Assembly: GCF_900626285.1 (NCBI RefSeq)
Contig: NZ_LR131147.1
Coordinates: 1,074,610-1,138,609 of the forward strand
Origin: Intestinimonas massiliensis (ex Afouda et al. 2020)
GTDB lineage: Bacteria; Bacillota; Clostridia; Oscillospirales; Oscillospiraceae
Reading direction: 5' to 3'
DNA: 64,000 bases
The notes under the pieces are model-generated. The model did not search any database. It was not told where the DNA came from and saw only the letters and a list, made by a program, of their open reading frames with translations. This document shows, piece after piece, positions 51,538 through 60,646 of this stretch. The position numbers and the translations under genes are program-made. Each line of letters starts with the position of its first letter. Position 1 is the stretch's first letter.

Positions 51538-52410
51538 CTACTCAATCACAATAGCTTCCCCCAACCGATACCGGCACAATCCAAAGCCTGTTTCAGATCG
51601 CTCCAGGATGGTCTCCGGAATCTGCTTGAGATACTTCCTCCCAAAGCTGGTAGTGCCGAAGTACGCATCAAAGTTAGCCACCGGAAGCACTACCCAGTCG
51701 GAGTCCTCCGGCTTGTTGGCAAAGTAGTAGGCTGCCAGCGTCTCCACCATCTCCACGGGAACGCCCTTAGGCGTGAGGCTGTGGAGCTGTTCGACCAGCG
51801 CAGGTGGCAGTTCCGGCTTCTCGCTGCGGAGCGGCCCCAGTTCCAAGGCCTGGGCCAGAAAACTGTCAAACCGCAGGCCCCACTGTCCCTTGGTGGTGGG
51901 AGCAAACAGGGGGATCTGCATCTGGACCACCTTGTCCCGCCAGGCATGGTCAAAGCCTTTCTCAATGGCGGCGCACTTCTTTTGGGCGCTGCTGGATGCC
52001 TGCTCAGGATTTTTCCGCACGAAATCCACCACTTGATGCACATGCCTGTGAAACCATCCGCTGCCGTTTTCGTCCACAAGGCCGGGAAACTCTGAATGAA
52101 GTTCCCCAAAATCACTGCCAAACTGCCACGCCTCCCGGGGCGTGGCTTTTTTGCTGTCCGGCACACTGCACCAGGCGCATAAGCCCCGCTTGGCATAGTT
52201 GATGCGTTCCCGGGGCGCTTCGGCTGGGCTGCCATTCTCGTTATGAAACAGAAACCCTCTTGCCAGGATGGTCAACACCCGGTTGAGCCCCTCGAAATCC
52301 AGAATGGTGTCGAAGGTGAAGCGGCCCAGATAGGTGGTGTCCTGCTTGTTCCGGGCGGTGTAGTTTACCACACCGGTATAGTCCTGCAATTCCTTCCACT
52401 CATTCAGCAT
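51538..52410 (-). CDS. Unrecognised 290-aa partner of the polymerase-like protein
   Basis: No domain recognised. Soluble, no signal peptide or membrane segment. A CAWC pair near residue 78 and HRHVHQ near residue 122 could bind metal; the rest is mixed alpha/beta. The start follows GGAGGTGAACC, which lies inside the last codons of the polymerase-like gene; the genes overlap by 11 bp, so the two proteins are made together and probably cooperate. Confidence 0.7.
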   Translation of the reverse strand: MLNEWKELQDYTGVVNYTARNKQDTTYLGRFTFDTILDFEGLNRVLTILARGFLFHNENGSPAEAPRERINYAKRGLCAWCSVPDSKKATPREAWQFGSDFGELHSEFPGLVDENGSGWFHRHVHQVVDFVRKNPEQASSSAQKKCAAIEKGFDHAWRDKVVQMQIPLFAPTTKGQWGLRFDSFLAQALELGPLRSEKPELPPALVEQLHSLTPKGVPVEMVETLAAYYFANKPEDSDWVVLPVANFDAYFGTTSFGRKYLKQIPETILERSETGFGLCRYRLGEAIVIE

Positions 52411-55400
52411 GGTTCACCTCCAGAACATGTTCCTCAATGTGATCCAGCAGCAGATCCCACAGCAGGTTTCGCTTACCCAGGGCCACCACATAGGGCACCG
52501 CCAGGCTGGGCCGGACGATCTTATTCAACAGCTTGCGGCAGGCCCTGGACACCACGGCCCGCTCGTTGCCGCTGAAGGGGGCGGACAGATAGGCCTCCAT
52601 CATCTTCTGGAAGGCCGGGGAGTCCACCGAGCGGCGGAGCTGCTTCCGTTCCCGGGCTGTCTCCAGATCGTCGATATCACAGACCAGATCTCCCAGCATA
52701 CGGAACCCGCCGTGGCGGAAGTCGGTCAGCAAATCGTAGTAGTCCGCACCCTCCGGCAACCACTCCCGCAGGAATGCTTCTCTCTGTTCTTCTGTCATCA
52801 GGTGCCACTGCTGATCCACAATCGCCTTTCTCAAAGTAGAAATACGCTCCGATGAAAGCTGCTGGAAGAAGGCATACAGTTCGTCGCTGTCGTAGACTTC
52901 TTCCTGTCCCCTGGCGTAGAGAATGCGGTCAATGTCCGTTTTCCGCTGTTGTCCCTTGGCGGGGGCGCGGCAGGCCCGGATGCGGGAGAGGCAGTGCTCG
53001 TAGTCCCACAGCAAGGCAGAAACAGAAGAAAGAATGTTCTCATCCAGCCGCTTCTTCCAACTTCGTTCCTGGGCAAAGACAAACAACTCACTGTCCTTCG
53101 CCGGTTTCTCCTGGACCTTCGGCGTGTTGCGCTCCAACTGGCGGGCCAGCCAGGGCAAACGCTCCACTGGGGAGTCCACCGTGTCCCAGTCGATTCCGGA
53201 AAAGAAGGAATCCAGACGCTCCCGGTGGGTGGGCTCGTACCAGGCGCGGCGGCGCTCCTCCGCACGCTCCAACAGATATTTGTACTGCAGGAAGGGAGTG
53301 CGTTTCACCTTTCGTCCGCCCAGAAATTCATCCAGGTTGGGCCGCACACCGGTCTTGGCCGCGTCGATCTCCAGTCCGCTGTAAATGGCCAGAGACTCCA
53401 AGTCCCGGCGGCACCGCTTGCGCTCCTCCGGGTCAGCGTGGTCGTTGTAGGCGATGACGCTGCGATCCAGGGCAGCGTTGCAGATCTGTCCAATGCGGGC
53501 GGCAAAGGTGTTCTCTACCGTCTGAAAACGAGCCTGCCATTCTTTGGTGTCGGACTTGGGTGCGGATAAGGATGGAATTTTCAGCAGGGGCAGGTTGGCG
53601 TTGTTGGAGAGCTGCTGATGGACATCGTAGTCATAGTTCCGCTTGACGCAGCGGTTCAGGATAGGATCGGCAATGGTCTTGATGAGGTCGCCGTCGTAGT
53701 CCGCGCCTCCCAGCCGCTCCGCTGCCAAACTGTCAGCGGACACCATGACCACATCGGTGAGGTGGTCCAGGTAATGCTGGCGCAGTGCGTCTCCCCCTGG
53801 ATACACGGACAGCTGCAATTCCTCGTTCCAGGCGATATGGGGATTGCGGAGCAGAGTGCAGCTGTCCTCATGGTCATAGGCCGCGCCGGGCGCAAAGAAG
53901 CTGTCCTCCGCAAAGAAATCTCCCATCACCTGATTGCAGAAGTCCCGCTCACCGGGCAACTGGAACACACGGGGCGTGATCAGCTGCCGTAGCAGCTCCA
54001 GCAGGTCACCCGACAGAAAGCGGTTGTCCCCCGGCACCAGCAGTCGCCCAACGGCGTAGCCTCGGAGGATCTTTCGGGCCTGGCCATCCAGCTGTTCCGC
54101 GTAGATAGGCTCGCGGATGAACTTCGGGTTCTTCTCCAGCACCCGGGCCATGATATGCGCCCGGCTTCCCCTGGGCTGACTCAGGCCCCGGCGAAAGTAT
54201 TCCTGCTGATATGCCTCATTGGCACGAAAGTTATAGTAGGCCGTCTCGGTGGCCTTGGTCAGCCACTGCCGTGGATCATCCTCCGGACTGTGCTCCCAGC
54301 CCTCCGGCAGGTCGGCAGGACGGAACTCCTCCGGCTGAATGGAGAGGGTGGAAAGAAACTGGTAGTTGAGTTCTACAAACTTCTCCGGCTCCGTCTTATT
54401 AAGGTTAGTGATGTACAGGGCGTGGTTGTACTCCCGGAAGGCGTCCCAGTAGTCCTCCCAGGTCATGCCGTTCTCCTGCAGCCAGCCGTAGGCCTTGAAC
54501 TGACTGCGGGTGAGGATGATGTCCACACTGCGGACGGGGTGAGCCTTGCCCCAGATGTCCACGATGGTCTGGGTGCCGCTGCGCTTCAAAAAGTCCTTGA
54601 AATCCACCTGATGGAGCATCCCTTTGATGTAGGGCATACGAATCTGGAAGGAGGTGTGAGTGTGGCTGCCGCAGCAAGCCTTGTCCACTACCTCCGCATA
54701 CTCTTTGGAGATGAGGCCCACGCCGTCAAAGCAGGTGATGTCCAAATCCTGATAATCTTCAGACAGGCGAAACTTTCCTGGCTGGTCGAGCTCCCGCAGA
54801 GTGAGGATAGGAACATGCCCTACCCTCGTGGTTGGATTGTCTACGACGATGACCCTGTGATTTTTGTCAATGCGGATGTCGTCCACCCGGGTTCCGCTGG
54901 AGAACATGAGACCGTTGTAGGCGTAGAGTTTACTGAGCTGGTAGCGGCCCAGTTCCATGTTCAGCATGATCCGCTGGCGCATGGGCTCGTACAGTTCCGC
55001 CCGGATGAAGGAGAGGCGGGACTGGCGGCTCATGCTGGCGGAGCGCTCAAAAGCCACATAGCGGCAGGGACCGCCGCCGAAGTCCAGGGTGATCCCCTCG
55101 GGACGGAACATATCTCTGGCCTTCTCCCGGCGGGCCCGCTGCATCCTTCCGGTTCCGCTCCGGTCAAAGATCCCGGCGAAGTCCATATAGAACAGCACAT
55201 CGGAGAGAGCCGTGACTTTCTCCTCGCCACGCTCCCGCCAGCTGTTTCCGTGGAGCTGGTACATCAGCTGGTGGAACATGGCGCAGCTGTCCTGCTCGTG
55301 CTTGGCGCCCGGCACCTTGCAGTGCTCGGTGGCGCTGCGGCTCAGAGCAAAGGTGTAAACGCCGTCTTGCTCCGCGGCATAACTCATTACCGCCCGGGCA

Positions 55401-55429
55401 GAGAGCTCGTAGATCTGATAGGTCGCCAT
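52400..55429 (-). CDS. Eukaryotic-type RNA-dependent RNA polymerase-like protein (two-barrel fold)
   Basis: 1009 residues. The motifs follow the order of cellular (RDR/QDE-1) RNA-dependent RNA polymerases: SRQSRLSFIRAELYEPM near residue 136, LYAYNGLMFSSGT near 168, CFDGVGLISKEYAEVV near 230, SFQIRMPYIKGML near 257, LLRNPHIAWNEE near 530, and the catalytic loop GGADYDGDLI with Asp at 577, 579 and 581. The same DxDGD loop occurs in phage YonO. The template (RNA or DNA) cannot be told from sequence. GGAGGTG sets the ATG. Divergent from a RepA-like ATPase within the element. Confidence 0.75.
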   Translation of the reverse strand: MATYQIYELSARAVMSYAAEQDGVYTFALSRSATEHCKVPGAKHEQDSCAMFHQLMYQLHGNSWRERGEEKVTALSDVLFYMDFAGIFDRSGTGRMQRARREKARDMFRPEGITLDFGGGPCRYVAFERSASMSRQSRLSFIRAELYEPMRQRIMLNMELGRYQLSKLYAYNGLMFSSGTRVDDIRIDKNHRVIVVDNPTTRVGHVPILTLRELDQPGKFRLSEDYQDLDITCFDGVGLISKEYAEVVDKACCGSHTHTSFQIRMPYIKGMLHQVDFKDFLKRSGTQTIVDIWGKAHPVRSVDIILTRSQFKAYGWLQENGMTWEDYWDAFREYNHALYITNLNKTEPEKFVELNYQFLSTLSIQPEEFRPADLPEGWEHSPEDDPRQWLTKATETAYYNFRANEAYQQEYFRRGLSQPRGSRAHIMARVLEKNPKFIREPIYAEQLDGQARKILRGYAVGRLLVPGDNRFLSGDLLELLRQLITPRVFQLPGERDFCNQVMGDFFAEDSFFAPGAAYDHEDSCTLLRNPHIAWNEELQLSVYPGGDALRQHYLDHLTDVVMVSADSLAAERLGGADYDGDLIKTIADPILNRCVKRNYDYDVHQQLSNNANLPLLKIPSLSAPKSDTKEWQARFQTVENTFAARIGQICNAALDRSVIAYNDHADPEERKRCRRDLESLAIYSGLEIDAAKTGVRPNLDEFLGGRKVKRTPFLQYKYLLERAEERRRAWYEPTHRERLDSFFSGIDWDTVDSPVERLPWLARQLERNTPKVQEKPAKDSELFVFAQERSWKKRLDENILSSVSALLWDYEHCLSRIRACRAPAKGQQRKTDIDRILYARGQEEVYDSDELYAFFQQLSSERISTLRKAIVDQQWHLMTEEQREAFLREWLPEGADYYDLLTDFRHGGFRMLGDLVCDIDDLETARERKQLRRSVDSPAFQKMMEAYLSAPFSGNERAVVSRACRKLLNKIVRPSLAVPYVVALGKRNLLWDLLLDHIEEHVLEVNHAE

Positions 55430-55451
55430 TGGCTCACCTCCGTTTGCTCTA

Positions 55452-55484
55452 TTCTACCACAAACCATTTCAAAATCAAAATGAA
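55452..55484 (-). promoter_or_regulatory. Promoter of the polymerase-like operon
   Basis: On the minus strand TTGATT, a 16-bp spacer and TAGAAT, about 30 bp before the ATG at 55429. Confidence 0.5.
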
Positions 55485-55489
55485 TACTA

Positions 55490-55519
55490 CTCCCACTTCT
55501 TTTGAGGTGGGAGCTTTTT
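55490..55519 (+). terminator. Terminator-like hairpin before the RepA-like gene
   Basis: A 10-bp stem (55490-55499 with 55504-55513, one wobble) and T5, 33 bp upstream of the ATPase ATG. No plus-strand gene lies close upstream, so it may attenuate the ATPase transcript. Confidence 0.65.
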
Positions 55520-55551
55520 GTATTCAAATTCTTGAAATGGAGGTACTAAAC

Positions 55552-56628
55552 ATGAACAACAAAATGAACCATCCCCTGATCACAGTTGACGGCAGAACCC
55601 TGATGGATCGTCCGCTGGAACCGCCCAATTTTGTGGTGGATACCCTGATCTCTCAGGGTCTGCACATCCTGGCTGGTTCCCCGAAGGTGGGCAAGTCCTG
55701 GCTTGCTCTGTGGCTGGCGGTGACAGTTGCCAAGGGAGAACCGGTCTGGAACATGAGCACCAAGCAGGGCACCACACTCTATCTCTGTCTGGAGGATTCC
55801 GTCCTCCGCATCCAGAATCGACTCTTTGAAATCACTGAGGATGCACCAGACAGCGTCCACTTCTGTACCGAGTGCGCCCACATCGGCCAAGGGTTGGAGG
55901 AACAGGTGGACGCATTTATCGCCGCACACCCCGACACAGTGCTGGTCATCATTGACACCCTGCAGATGGTCCGTCCGGTCCACGACGCCACCTATGCCAA
56001 CGACTACCGGGATCTGTCCGTGCTCAAGCGGCTGGCGGACAAGCACGGCATTGCCATCCTGCTCATCCACCATCTGCGGAAAGAAAAGGCGGAGGATGTG
56101 TTCCACCGGATCTCCGGGACCACTGCTATCAGTGGTGCGGTGGATTCCAGCTTCACACTGGTGGAAGAAAAGCGGGGCAGCGACAGGGCCAGACTGACCT
56201 GCGTGGGCCGGGACATCGAATACCGGGAGTTGGAGCTTCGACGCAGCGAGGAAAATGTGTGGGAGTTGGTTTCGGACAGCAGAGAAGAACCCGTGCTGCG
56301 TGAGGATCGGATCGTCGTTCTCCTCTATGCGTTCATGAGCAGCAGAACAATATTTATCGGCACTCCCACGGAACTCTCCGAAAAGATCGACCCTGATAAG
56401 TCCGAAGGGATAACGCCCAAAAAGATTTCAAGGATGATCCTGCAAAGCGTTGAGGCCCTAAGAAAAAACGGCATTAAGGCAACGGTGCGCCGCAGCAACG
56501 GGAAACGAGTGATTGAGCTGCGTCGTGCCGATAGTGTCGATTTGGAGGGTGCCGGAGAAATCGTCCCTATCGACCCTGTCGGGGCGCTGTGCGGCGATTT
56601 GCGGGCGATTTCCGGGTGCGGCGAGTAA
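55552..56628 (+). CDS. RepA-like AAA/RecA-fold ATPase
   Basis: 358 residues. Walker A AGSPKVGKSWLA (about residue 42), Walker B VLVIIDTLQMV (about 130) and the ILLIHHLRKEK segment place it with RepA hexameric helicase-like ATPases of mobilizable plasmids and elements. The C-terminal 100 residues resemble a winged helix. GGAGGTACTAAAC sets the start. Probably acts in replication or maintenance of the excised element. Confidence 0.85.
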   Translation: MNNKMNHPLITVDGRTLMDRPLEPPNFVVDTLISQGLHILAGSPKVGKSWLALWLAVTVAKGEPVWNMSTKQGTTLYLCLEDSVLRIQNRLFEITEDAPDSVHFCTECAHIGQGLEEQVDAFIAAHPDTVLVIIDTLQMVRPVHDATYANDYRDLSVLKRLADKHGIAILLIHHLRKEKAEDVFHRISGTTAISGAVDSSFTLVEEKRGSDRARLTCVGRDIEYRELELRRSEENVWELVSDSREEPVLREDRIVVLLYAFMSSRTIFIGTPTELSEKIDPDKSEGITPKKISRMILQSVEALRKNGIKATVRRSNGKRVIELRRADSVDLEGAGEIVPIDPVGALCGDLRAISGCGE

Positions 56629-56830
56629 ACTCCCGCAAGGCAAAAGAAACGCCGTGTTGGGCCGCTTGTGGCCGAAGGTGGAGCGCGGGTGTTCGGCGCG
56701 GGAGAATCACCTCCTTGGAGGTGGCCAGCATCGCGTTTGTCTGGTCAACGGCACAGCCGCCGCCCGCCTTCCGCTTGTTTGCGGGGCGCTGCCCCACACC
56801 CCATTTTTACGAAAGACTGGAGGAAACGAC
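56629..56830 (+). other. Candidate origin-of-transfer region
   Basis: 202 bp without a gene just upstream of mobC and the relaxase, the usual place of oriT. It has a CACCTCC-TT-GGAGGTG palindrome (56708-56723) and several short GC repeats. The nick site is not recognised. Confidence 0.4.
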
Positions 56831-57142
56831 ATGAAAAAAGATATCAAGTTCAGTACCCGGATGGCATCTGCAGACCGGGAGGCCATCAAGGAATTGGCGA
56901 AACGCTCCGGAATGTCCATGAGCGACTATGTGACAGCCTGCTGTCTGGGAAAGCAGGTTGTGGTCATCGATGGACTGAAAGAAGTGCTCAAGGAGCTGAA
57001 GTCAATCGGCAGAAATCTGAATCAACTCGTCACCCTGGCACATATGGGACGCATCACGGTAGTCAATCTGGACAGCGTACGCCAGGCATTCTCTGAACTC
57101 TGCGCCGCTGTCCGGTTGATTCTGGAACGAAAGCGGTGGTAA
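56831..57142 (+). CDS. mobC: Relaxosome accessory protein MobC-like
   Basis: 103 residues: N-terminal ribbon-helix-helix-like segment (IKFSTRMASADREAIKELAKRSGMSMSDYV) and the MobC region KSIGRNLNQLVTLAHMG. It helps the relaxase open oriT. TGGAGG precedes the ATG; the relaxase starts 3 bp after its stop. Confidence 0.85.
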   Translation: MKKDIKFSTRMASADREAIKELAKRSGMSMSDYVTACCLGKQVVVIDGLKEVLKELKSIGRNLNQLVTLAHMGRITVVNLDSVRQAFSELCAAVRLILERKRW

Positions 57143-57145
57143 AAA

Positions 57146-58513
57146 ATGGCAATCATCAGCTTCACTAACTACAAGCGAGGACAGACCACCGGATGCATGG
57201 GAGCCGTGATGCGGTACACCATGCAGAACAAAAAAACTGAGTTTGAGGGGCAGCAGTTGGTCACAGGCATCAACTGCCAGCCGGAATCTGTCTATGCGGA
57301 CTTCATGACCACCAAGCGGCTGCATCACAAAACCGACGGCGTGCTGTTCTACCACATGGTGCAGAGCTTCCCGAAAGGCGAAGCAGTCGATCCGCTCACC
57401 GCTCATGCAGCGGCATTGAAGCTGGCTGAGTACTATGAGGGATATGAAGTCCTGGTCTGCACCCATACAGACCGGGAACACATTCATTCCCACTTTCTCA
57501 TCAACTCCGTCAACTTCGATACTGGGAAGAAACTGCACATCGCAAAGGAGCAGCTCCAGGAACTGCGGCAGCGCAACGATCAAGTCTGCATGGAGTTTTC
57601 GCTCCCTGTGTTCAAGCCCACGAACAGGAAAGAGAAGACCAAGACCATGTCCATCGGCGAGTATCACACGGCCGCCCGTGGTCAGAGTAAGAAGCTGCAA
57701 CTCATGAATATCATCAACGACTGTATGCGCCACGCCTCCAGCCGTGAGGAGTTTATTGCGCTGATGGAGAGCGAGGGCTGCAAGGTGCGCTGGGAAACCT
57801 CCCGGCGGAACATCACCTACACCACACCCAGCGGCTGGCAGTGCCGTGACCGCCTGCTGTTCGGGGAGAAATATCTGAAGGAGAATATGGAATATGAATT
57901 CAGGATCAGAGAAGAAATTATCTATGGACGAGCTGTTGGAAAAGAACCGTCCCGCGCAGATGGTACAGACCACGCCGCAGCCTCCGGCGCAGGAGCTGAC
58001 ACTGCCTCCCGAAGTGCATCCTACGAAAGCAGAATGGGAGGATCTGCAGAGCGACCTCTACACACTGGGGTACCACACCGAGAGACAGACTGGCTATCTG
58101 AAGAAGATCAGCGAATTGCTGGTGCAGCTCCCGACCCAGACGCAGATGGACGAGCTGCTGAAAGCGGTGAAGCATCTGGAGCAGATGAGCGAACAGGCTG
58201 GGAAGCGGAACGAGAAGCGTTTTTCTCTGCCCGGCATCAGACTGCCCAGACTGAGTCTGCCGGACATTCCATGGACCAGTCTGCTGTTGGGACTGGCGGC
58301 CCTGGCGCTGACTGGGCTGGTGCTGTGGGTGGTGTGGTCCAGCTTGGACACGCTCTGGAGCGCGGCCAGGGGCCTGCTCCCGTGAGGGACGCCACCGCCA
58401 TGCACCACCACGCAGACAGCAAAGCCCTTCGAAAGGAGCGGCAAAAGAAAATTGTCCTCGGTCACAAGGAGGACGATCACGAAGAAGAACCAACTTGGCA
58501 GCAGACCATGTGA
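57146..58513 (+). CDS. MobP-type relaxase/mobilization nuclease
   Basis: 455 residues. Relaxase domain in the first 250 residues: N-terminal Tyr candidates (Y9, Y24) and the metal-binding HTDREHIHSHFLINSVNFD near residue 108. From residue 250 on, the tail is low in hydrophobics and overlaps an entire second gene in another frame (57894-58385). The last 37 residues begin MHHHADSKALRKERQKK and could also be a separate small protein from 58399. Starts strand transfer from oriT. Confidence 0.85.
   Translation: MAIISFTNYKRGQTTGCMGAVMRYTMQNKKTEFEGQQLVTGINCQPESVYADFMTTKRLHHKTDGVLFYHMVQSFPKGEAVDPLTAHAAALKLAEYYEGYEVLVCTHTDREHIHSHFLINSVNFDTGKKLHIAKEQLQELRQRNDQVCMEFSLPVFKPTNRKEKTKTMSIGEYHTAARGQSKKLQLMNIINDCMRHASSREEFIALMESEGCKVRWETSRRNITYTTPSGWQCRDRLLFGEKYLKENMEYEFRIREEIIYGRAVGKEPSRADGTDHAAASGAGADTASRSASYESRMGGSAERPLHTGVPHRETDWLSEEDQRIAGAAPDPDADGRAAESGEASGADERTGWEAEREAFFSARHQTAQTESAGHSMDQSAVGTGGPGADWAGAVGGVVQLGHALERGQGPAPVRDATAMHHHADSKALRKERQKKIVLGHKEDDHEEEPTWQQTM
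57894..58385 (+). CDS. MobB-like membrane-anchored protein nested in the relaxase gene
   Basis: 163 residues in the +1-shifted frame inside the relaxase gene. AAGGAG ten bases upstream of its ATG and GC-rich third positions show it is a real gene. It has a Pro-rich start, a coiled helical stretch (about 55-110) and a C-terminal membrane helix (TSLLLGLAALALTGLVLWVV). Overlapping mobA/mobB genes are known from RSF1010, so a transfer role is likely. Confidence 0.75.
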   Translation: MNSGSEKKLSMDELLEKNRPAQMVQTTPQPPAQELTLPPEVHPTKAEWEDLQSDLYTLGYHTERQTGYLKKISELLVQLPTQTQMDELLKAVKHLEQMSEQAGKRNEKRFSLPGIRLPRLSLPDIPWTSLLLGLAALALTGLVLWVVWSSLDTLWSAARGLLP

Positions 58514-58561
58514 CGGTCTGCTTTTTTGTTGCCCGAATTGGTTTCGGGAGAAAGGAGCGCC

Positions 58562-58846
58562 ATGAAAAAGGCATATGAGGAATACCGTGACACCGGCATG
58601 CTGGGCGGATACGATCCCCACGGAGCACTGCTGCGGGAAACGGAAAGCGGAGAGGTGCTGACCAGCTTTCGTGACACCTGCTACCAGCACCAGGACGATC
58701 ACAACATCAATCAAAGGGAGATGCTCATTGGAGGGAAGGTATTTCATGTGACCTCCGTGTTCCCGATGGAGGCCACAGCGACCCCCACAGACAAGCTGCT
58801 CTCGCTCATTGACACAGACCTAAAGAAGGAAGCCCACGGCGCGTAA
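58562..58846 (+). CDS. Small element-encoded protein, TnpW-like C-terminus
   Basis: 94 residues. The second half (MLIGGKVFHVTSVFP...TPTDKLLSLIDTDLKKE) resembles small TnpW-type proteins found beside serine recombinases; the first half (YEEYRDTGMLGGYDPHGALL) is unrecognised. AAAGGAGC precedes the ATG. It ends 85 bp before the recombinase. Function unknown. Confidence 0.65.
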   Translation: MKKAYEEYRDTGMLGGYDPHGALLRETESGEVLTSFRDTCYQHQDDHNINQREMLIGGKVFHVTSVFPMEATATPTDKLLSLIDTDLKKEAHGA

Positions 58847-58931
58847 GGTTTCCGTGGACTTGTGCAGGCCGGTGGGGTATACTGTCCGTACCCCATACCG
58901 GCTTGCCCCAGTAAAAGGAGGTTACAGAGAT

Positions 58932-60635
58932 ATGGCAAGCCAAAAATATAATATCTTATACGGAAGACTCAGTCAGGAGGATGAGCGGCAGAGGGATGAC
59001 CGGCAGAAAGAGTCCAATTCCATCCACAATCAGAAACTCTTCCTGGAGCAGTACGCAGCGGATCATGGGTTTGAAAACACGCTGTTCCTGGCGGACGATG
59101 GCTACTCCGGTACAAACTTTGACCGTCCAGCCTGGAAGAAGATCATAGAAATGGTGGAACGGGACGAGGTGGAGACCATCATCGTCAAGGATCTCAGCCG
59201 CCTGGGACGAGAATACCTTCAGGTGGGACAGTACACGGAGATCTACTTTCCGGAAAAGGGTGTCCGCTTTATCGCGGTCAATGATGGCGTGGATTCCCTG
59301 GTGGAGAGCAGCAACGACTTTAATCCTATCCGTAACTGGGCCAACGAACTCCACGCCAAGGACACCAGTAAGAAAGTACGCGCCATCAAGAAGATGCAGG
59401 CGGAGCGCGGAGAGCGGCTGGGCGGCAAACCGCCCTACGGCTACAAGAAAAAGGACAAGGACTCCAAGGAGATCATCCCCGATGAGGAAACCGCTCCCAT
59501 CGTGCGTCGTATCTTTGACCTGTGCGCCGCAGGGAAGGGACCGAACCAGATCGCCAGAATCCTGACCCAAGAGCAGGTGCTGAATCCGACCAACCAGTAC
59601 TACCAGGCTACCGGAGCTGCCTGTACCAATCTGGATACCACCCGTCCCTACACCTGGTCCGGCAGAACCGTGGCTAAGATCCTGGAAAACAAGGTCTACA
59701 TCGGGCACACGCTCAACATGAAGAAAACAACGCTCTCCTATAAAAACAAAAAGCAAATCCAGAAACCAGAGAGCGAGCAGATCCTTGTGGAGAACACCCA
59801 TGAGCCACTCATCTCCATGGAGGTCTGGGAGATCGTGCAGGATGTGCGGGAGCACAAACGGCGGCCGCCCAAGCACATGGAGGAACCCAATCTGTTCTCT
59901 GGACTGGTCTACTGTGCCGACTGCGGAAAATACATGGTGCTCTGCCGGACCGAGAAAATGCGGGAGGATCAGTATTATTTCCGGTGCTCAACCTACAGTA
60001 AGCGCGGGAAAACCGCCTGCTCACCCCACCAGATCCGGGAGGCGGACCTGAAAGCCATCGTGCTGGACGACCTGCGCAGGGTCACGCACTTCGCACGGAT
60101 GAAGGAGCGGCAATTCGCCCAGTACATCAACCAGAGGAACACCGCAGAACTGCGCCGAGAAATCAACCGTCTGCAGAAGGAACTGGATTCTATGCGGCGG
60201 AGATACGATGAGTTGTCCGCGCTGTTCAAGCGTCTCTACGAGGACAATGTTCTGGGGCGGGTGACCAATGAACAATTCCGCATGCTCTCCGCAGACTACA
60301 ACGCTGAGCAAAAAAATCTGTCTGTCGCCATTCCGGCCAAGGAGGAACAGTTGGAGAAACTGAAAGCCTCAGCCGCCAATGTGGACGCCTTCATTGAGAA
60401 GGCCAAACGGTACACTACCATCGACGAACTGACGCCGGAACTGCTGCGGCTCTTCATCCAGCGGATTGAGGTGGGAGAACGGAGCCAAAAGTATTCCCGC
60501 TCTGCAGGACAAAGTATCAGGATCGTGTACAGGGACATCGGCAGAGTGGACAGCCCTATGCAGGAAGGTGAGCACATACCGCATATCACAAAGCAGATTA
60601 CAGATATTGAAGAAATCAAGCGATTGCTGGCATAA
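58932..60635 (+). CDS. Large serine recombinase (TnpX/TndX-type)
   Basis: 567 residues. Resolvase domain with catalytic Ser in YGRLSQEDE (about residue 12), DDGYSGTNFDRPAW and IIVKDLSRLGREY; then a recombinase domain with GGKPPYGY; then a zinc ribbon (YCADCGKYMVL...CSTYSKRGKTAC) and a coiled coil (INRLQKELDSMRRRYDEL). AGGAGG sets the ATG at 58932. It should excise and integrate the element whose right end is 92 bp downstream. Confidence 0.93.
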   Translation: MASQKYNILYGRLSQEDERQRDDRQKESNSIHNQKLFLEQYAADHGFENTLFLADDGYSGTNFDRPAWKKIIEMVERDEVETIIVKDLSRLGREYLQVGQYTEIYFPEKGVRFIAVNDGVDSLVESSNDFNPIRNWANELHAKDTSKKVRAIKKMQAERGERLGGKPPYGYKKKDKDSKEIIPDEETAPIVRRIFDLCAAGKGPNQIARILTQEQVLNPTNQYYQATGAACTNLDTTRPYTWSGRTVAKILENKVYIGHTLNMKKTTLSYKNKKQIQKPESEQILVENTHEPLISMEVWEIVQDVREHKRRPPKHMEEPNLFSGLVYCADCGKYMVLCRTEKMREDQYYFRCSTYSKRGKTACSPHQIREADLKAIVLDDLRRVTHFARMKERQFAQYINQRNTAELRREINRLQKELDSMRRRYDELSALFKRLYEDNVLGRVTNEQFRMLSADYNAEQKNLSVAIPAKEEQLEKLKASAANVDAFIEKAKRYTTIDELTPELLRLFIQRIEVGERSQKYSRSAGQSIRIVYRDIGRVDSPMQEGEHIPHITKQITDIEEIKRLLA

Positions 60636-60646
60636 AACACAACAGG

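Noticed and set aside
54155..55483. Plus-strand open frame opposite the polymerase-like gene
   Set aside because: No ribosome site, and the minus-strand frame carries the conserved motif series.
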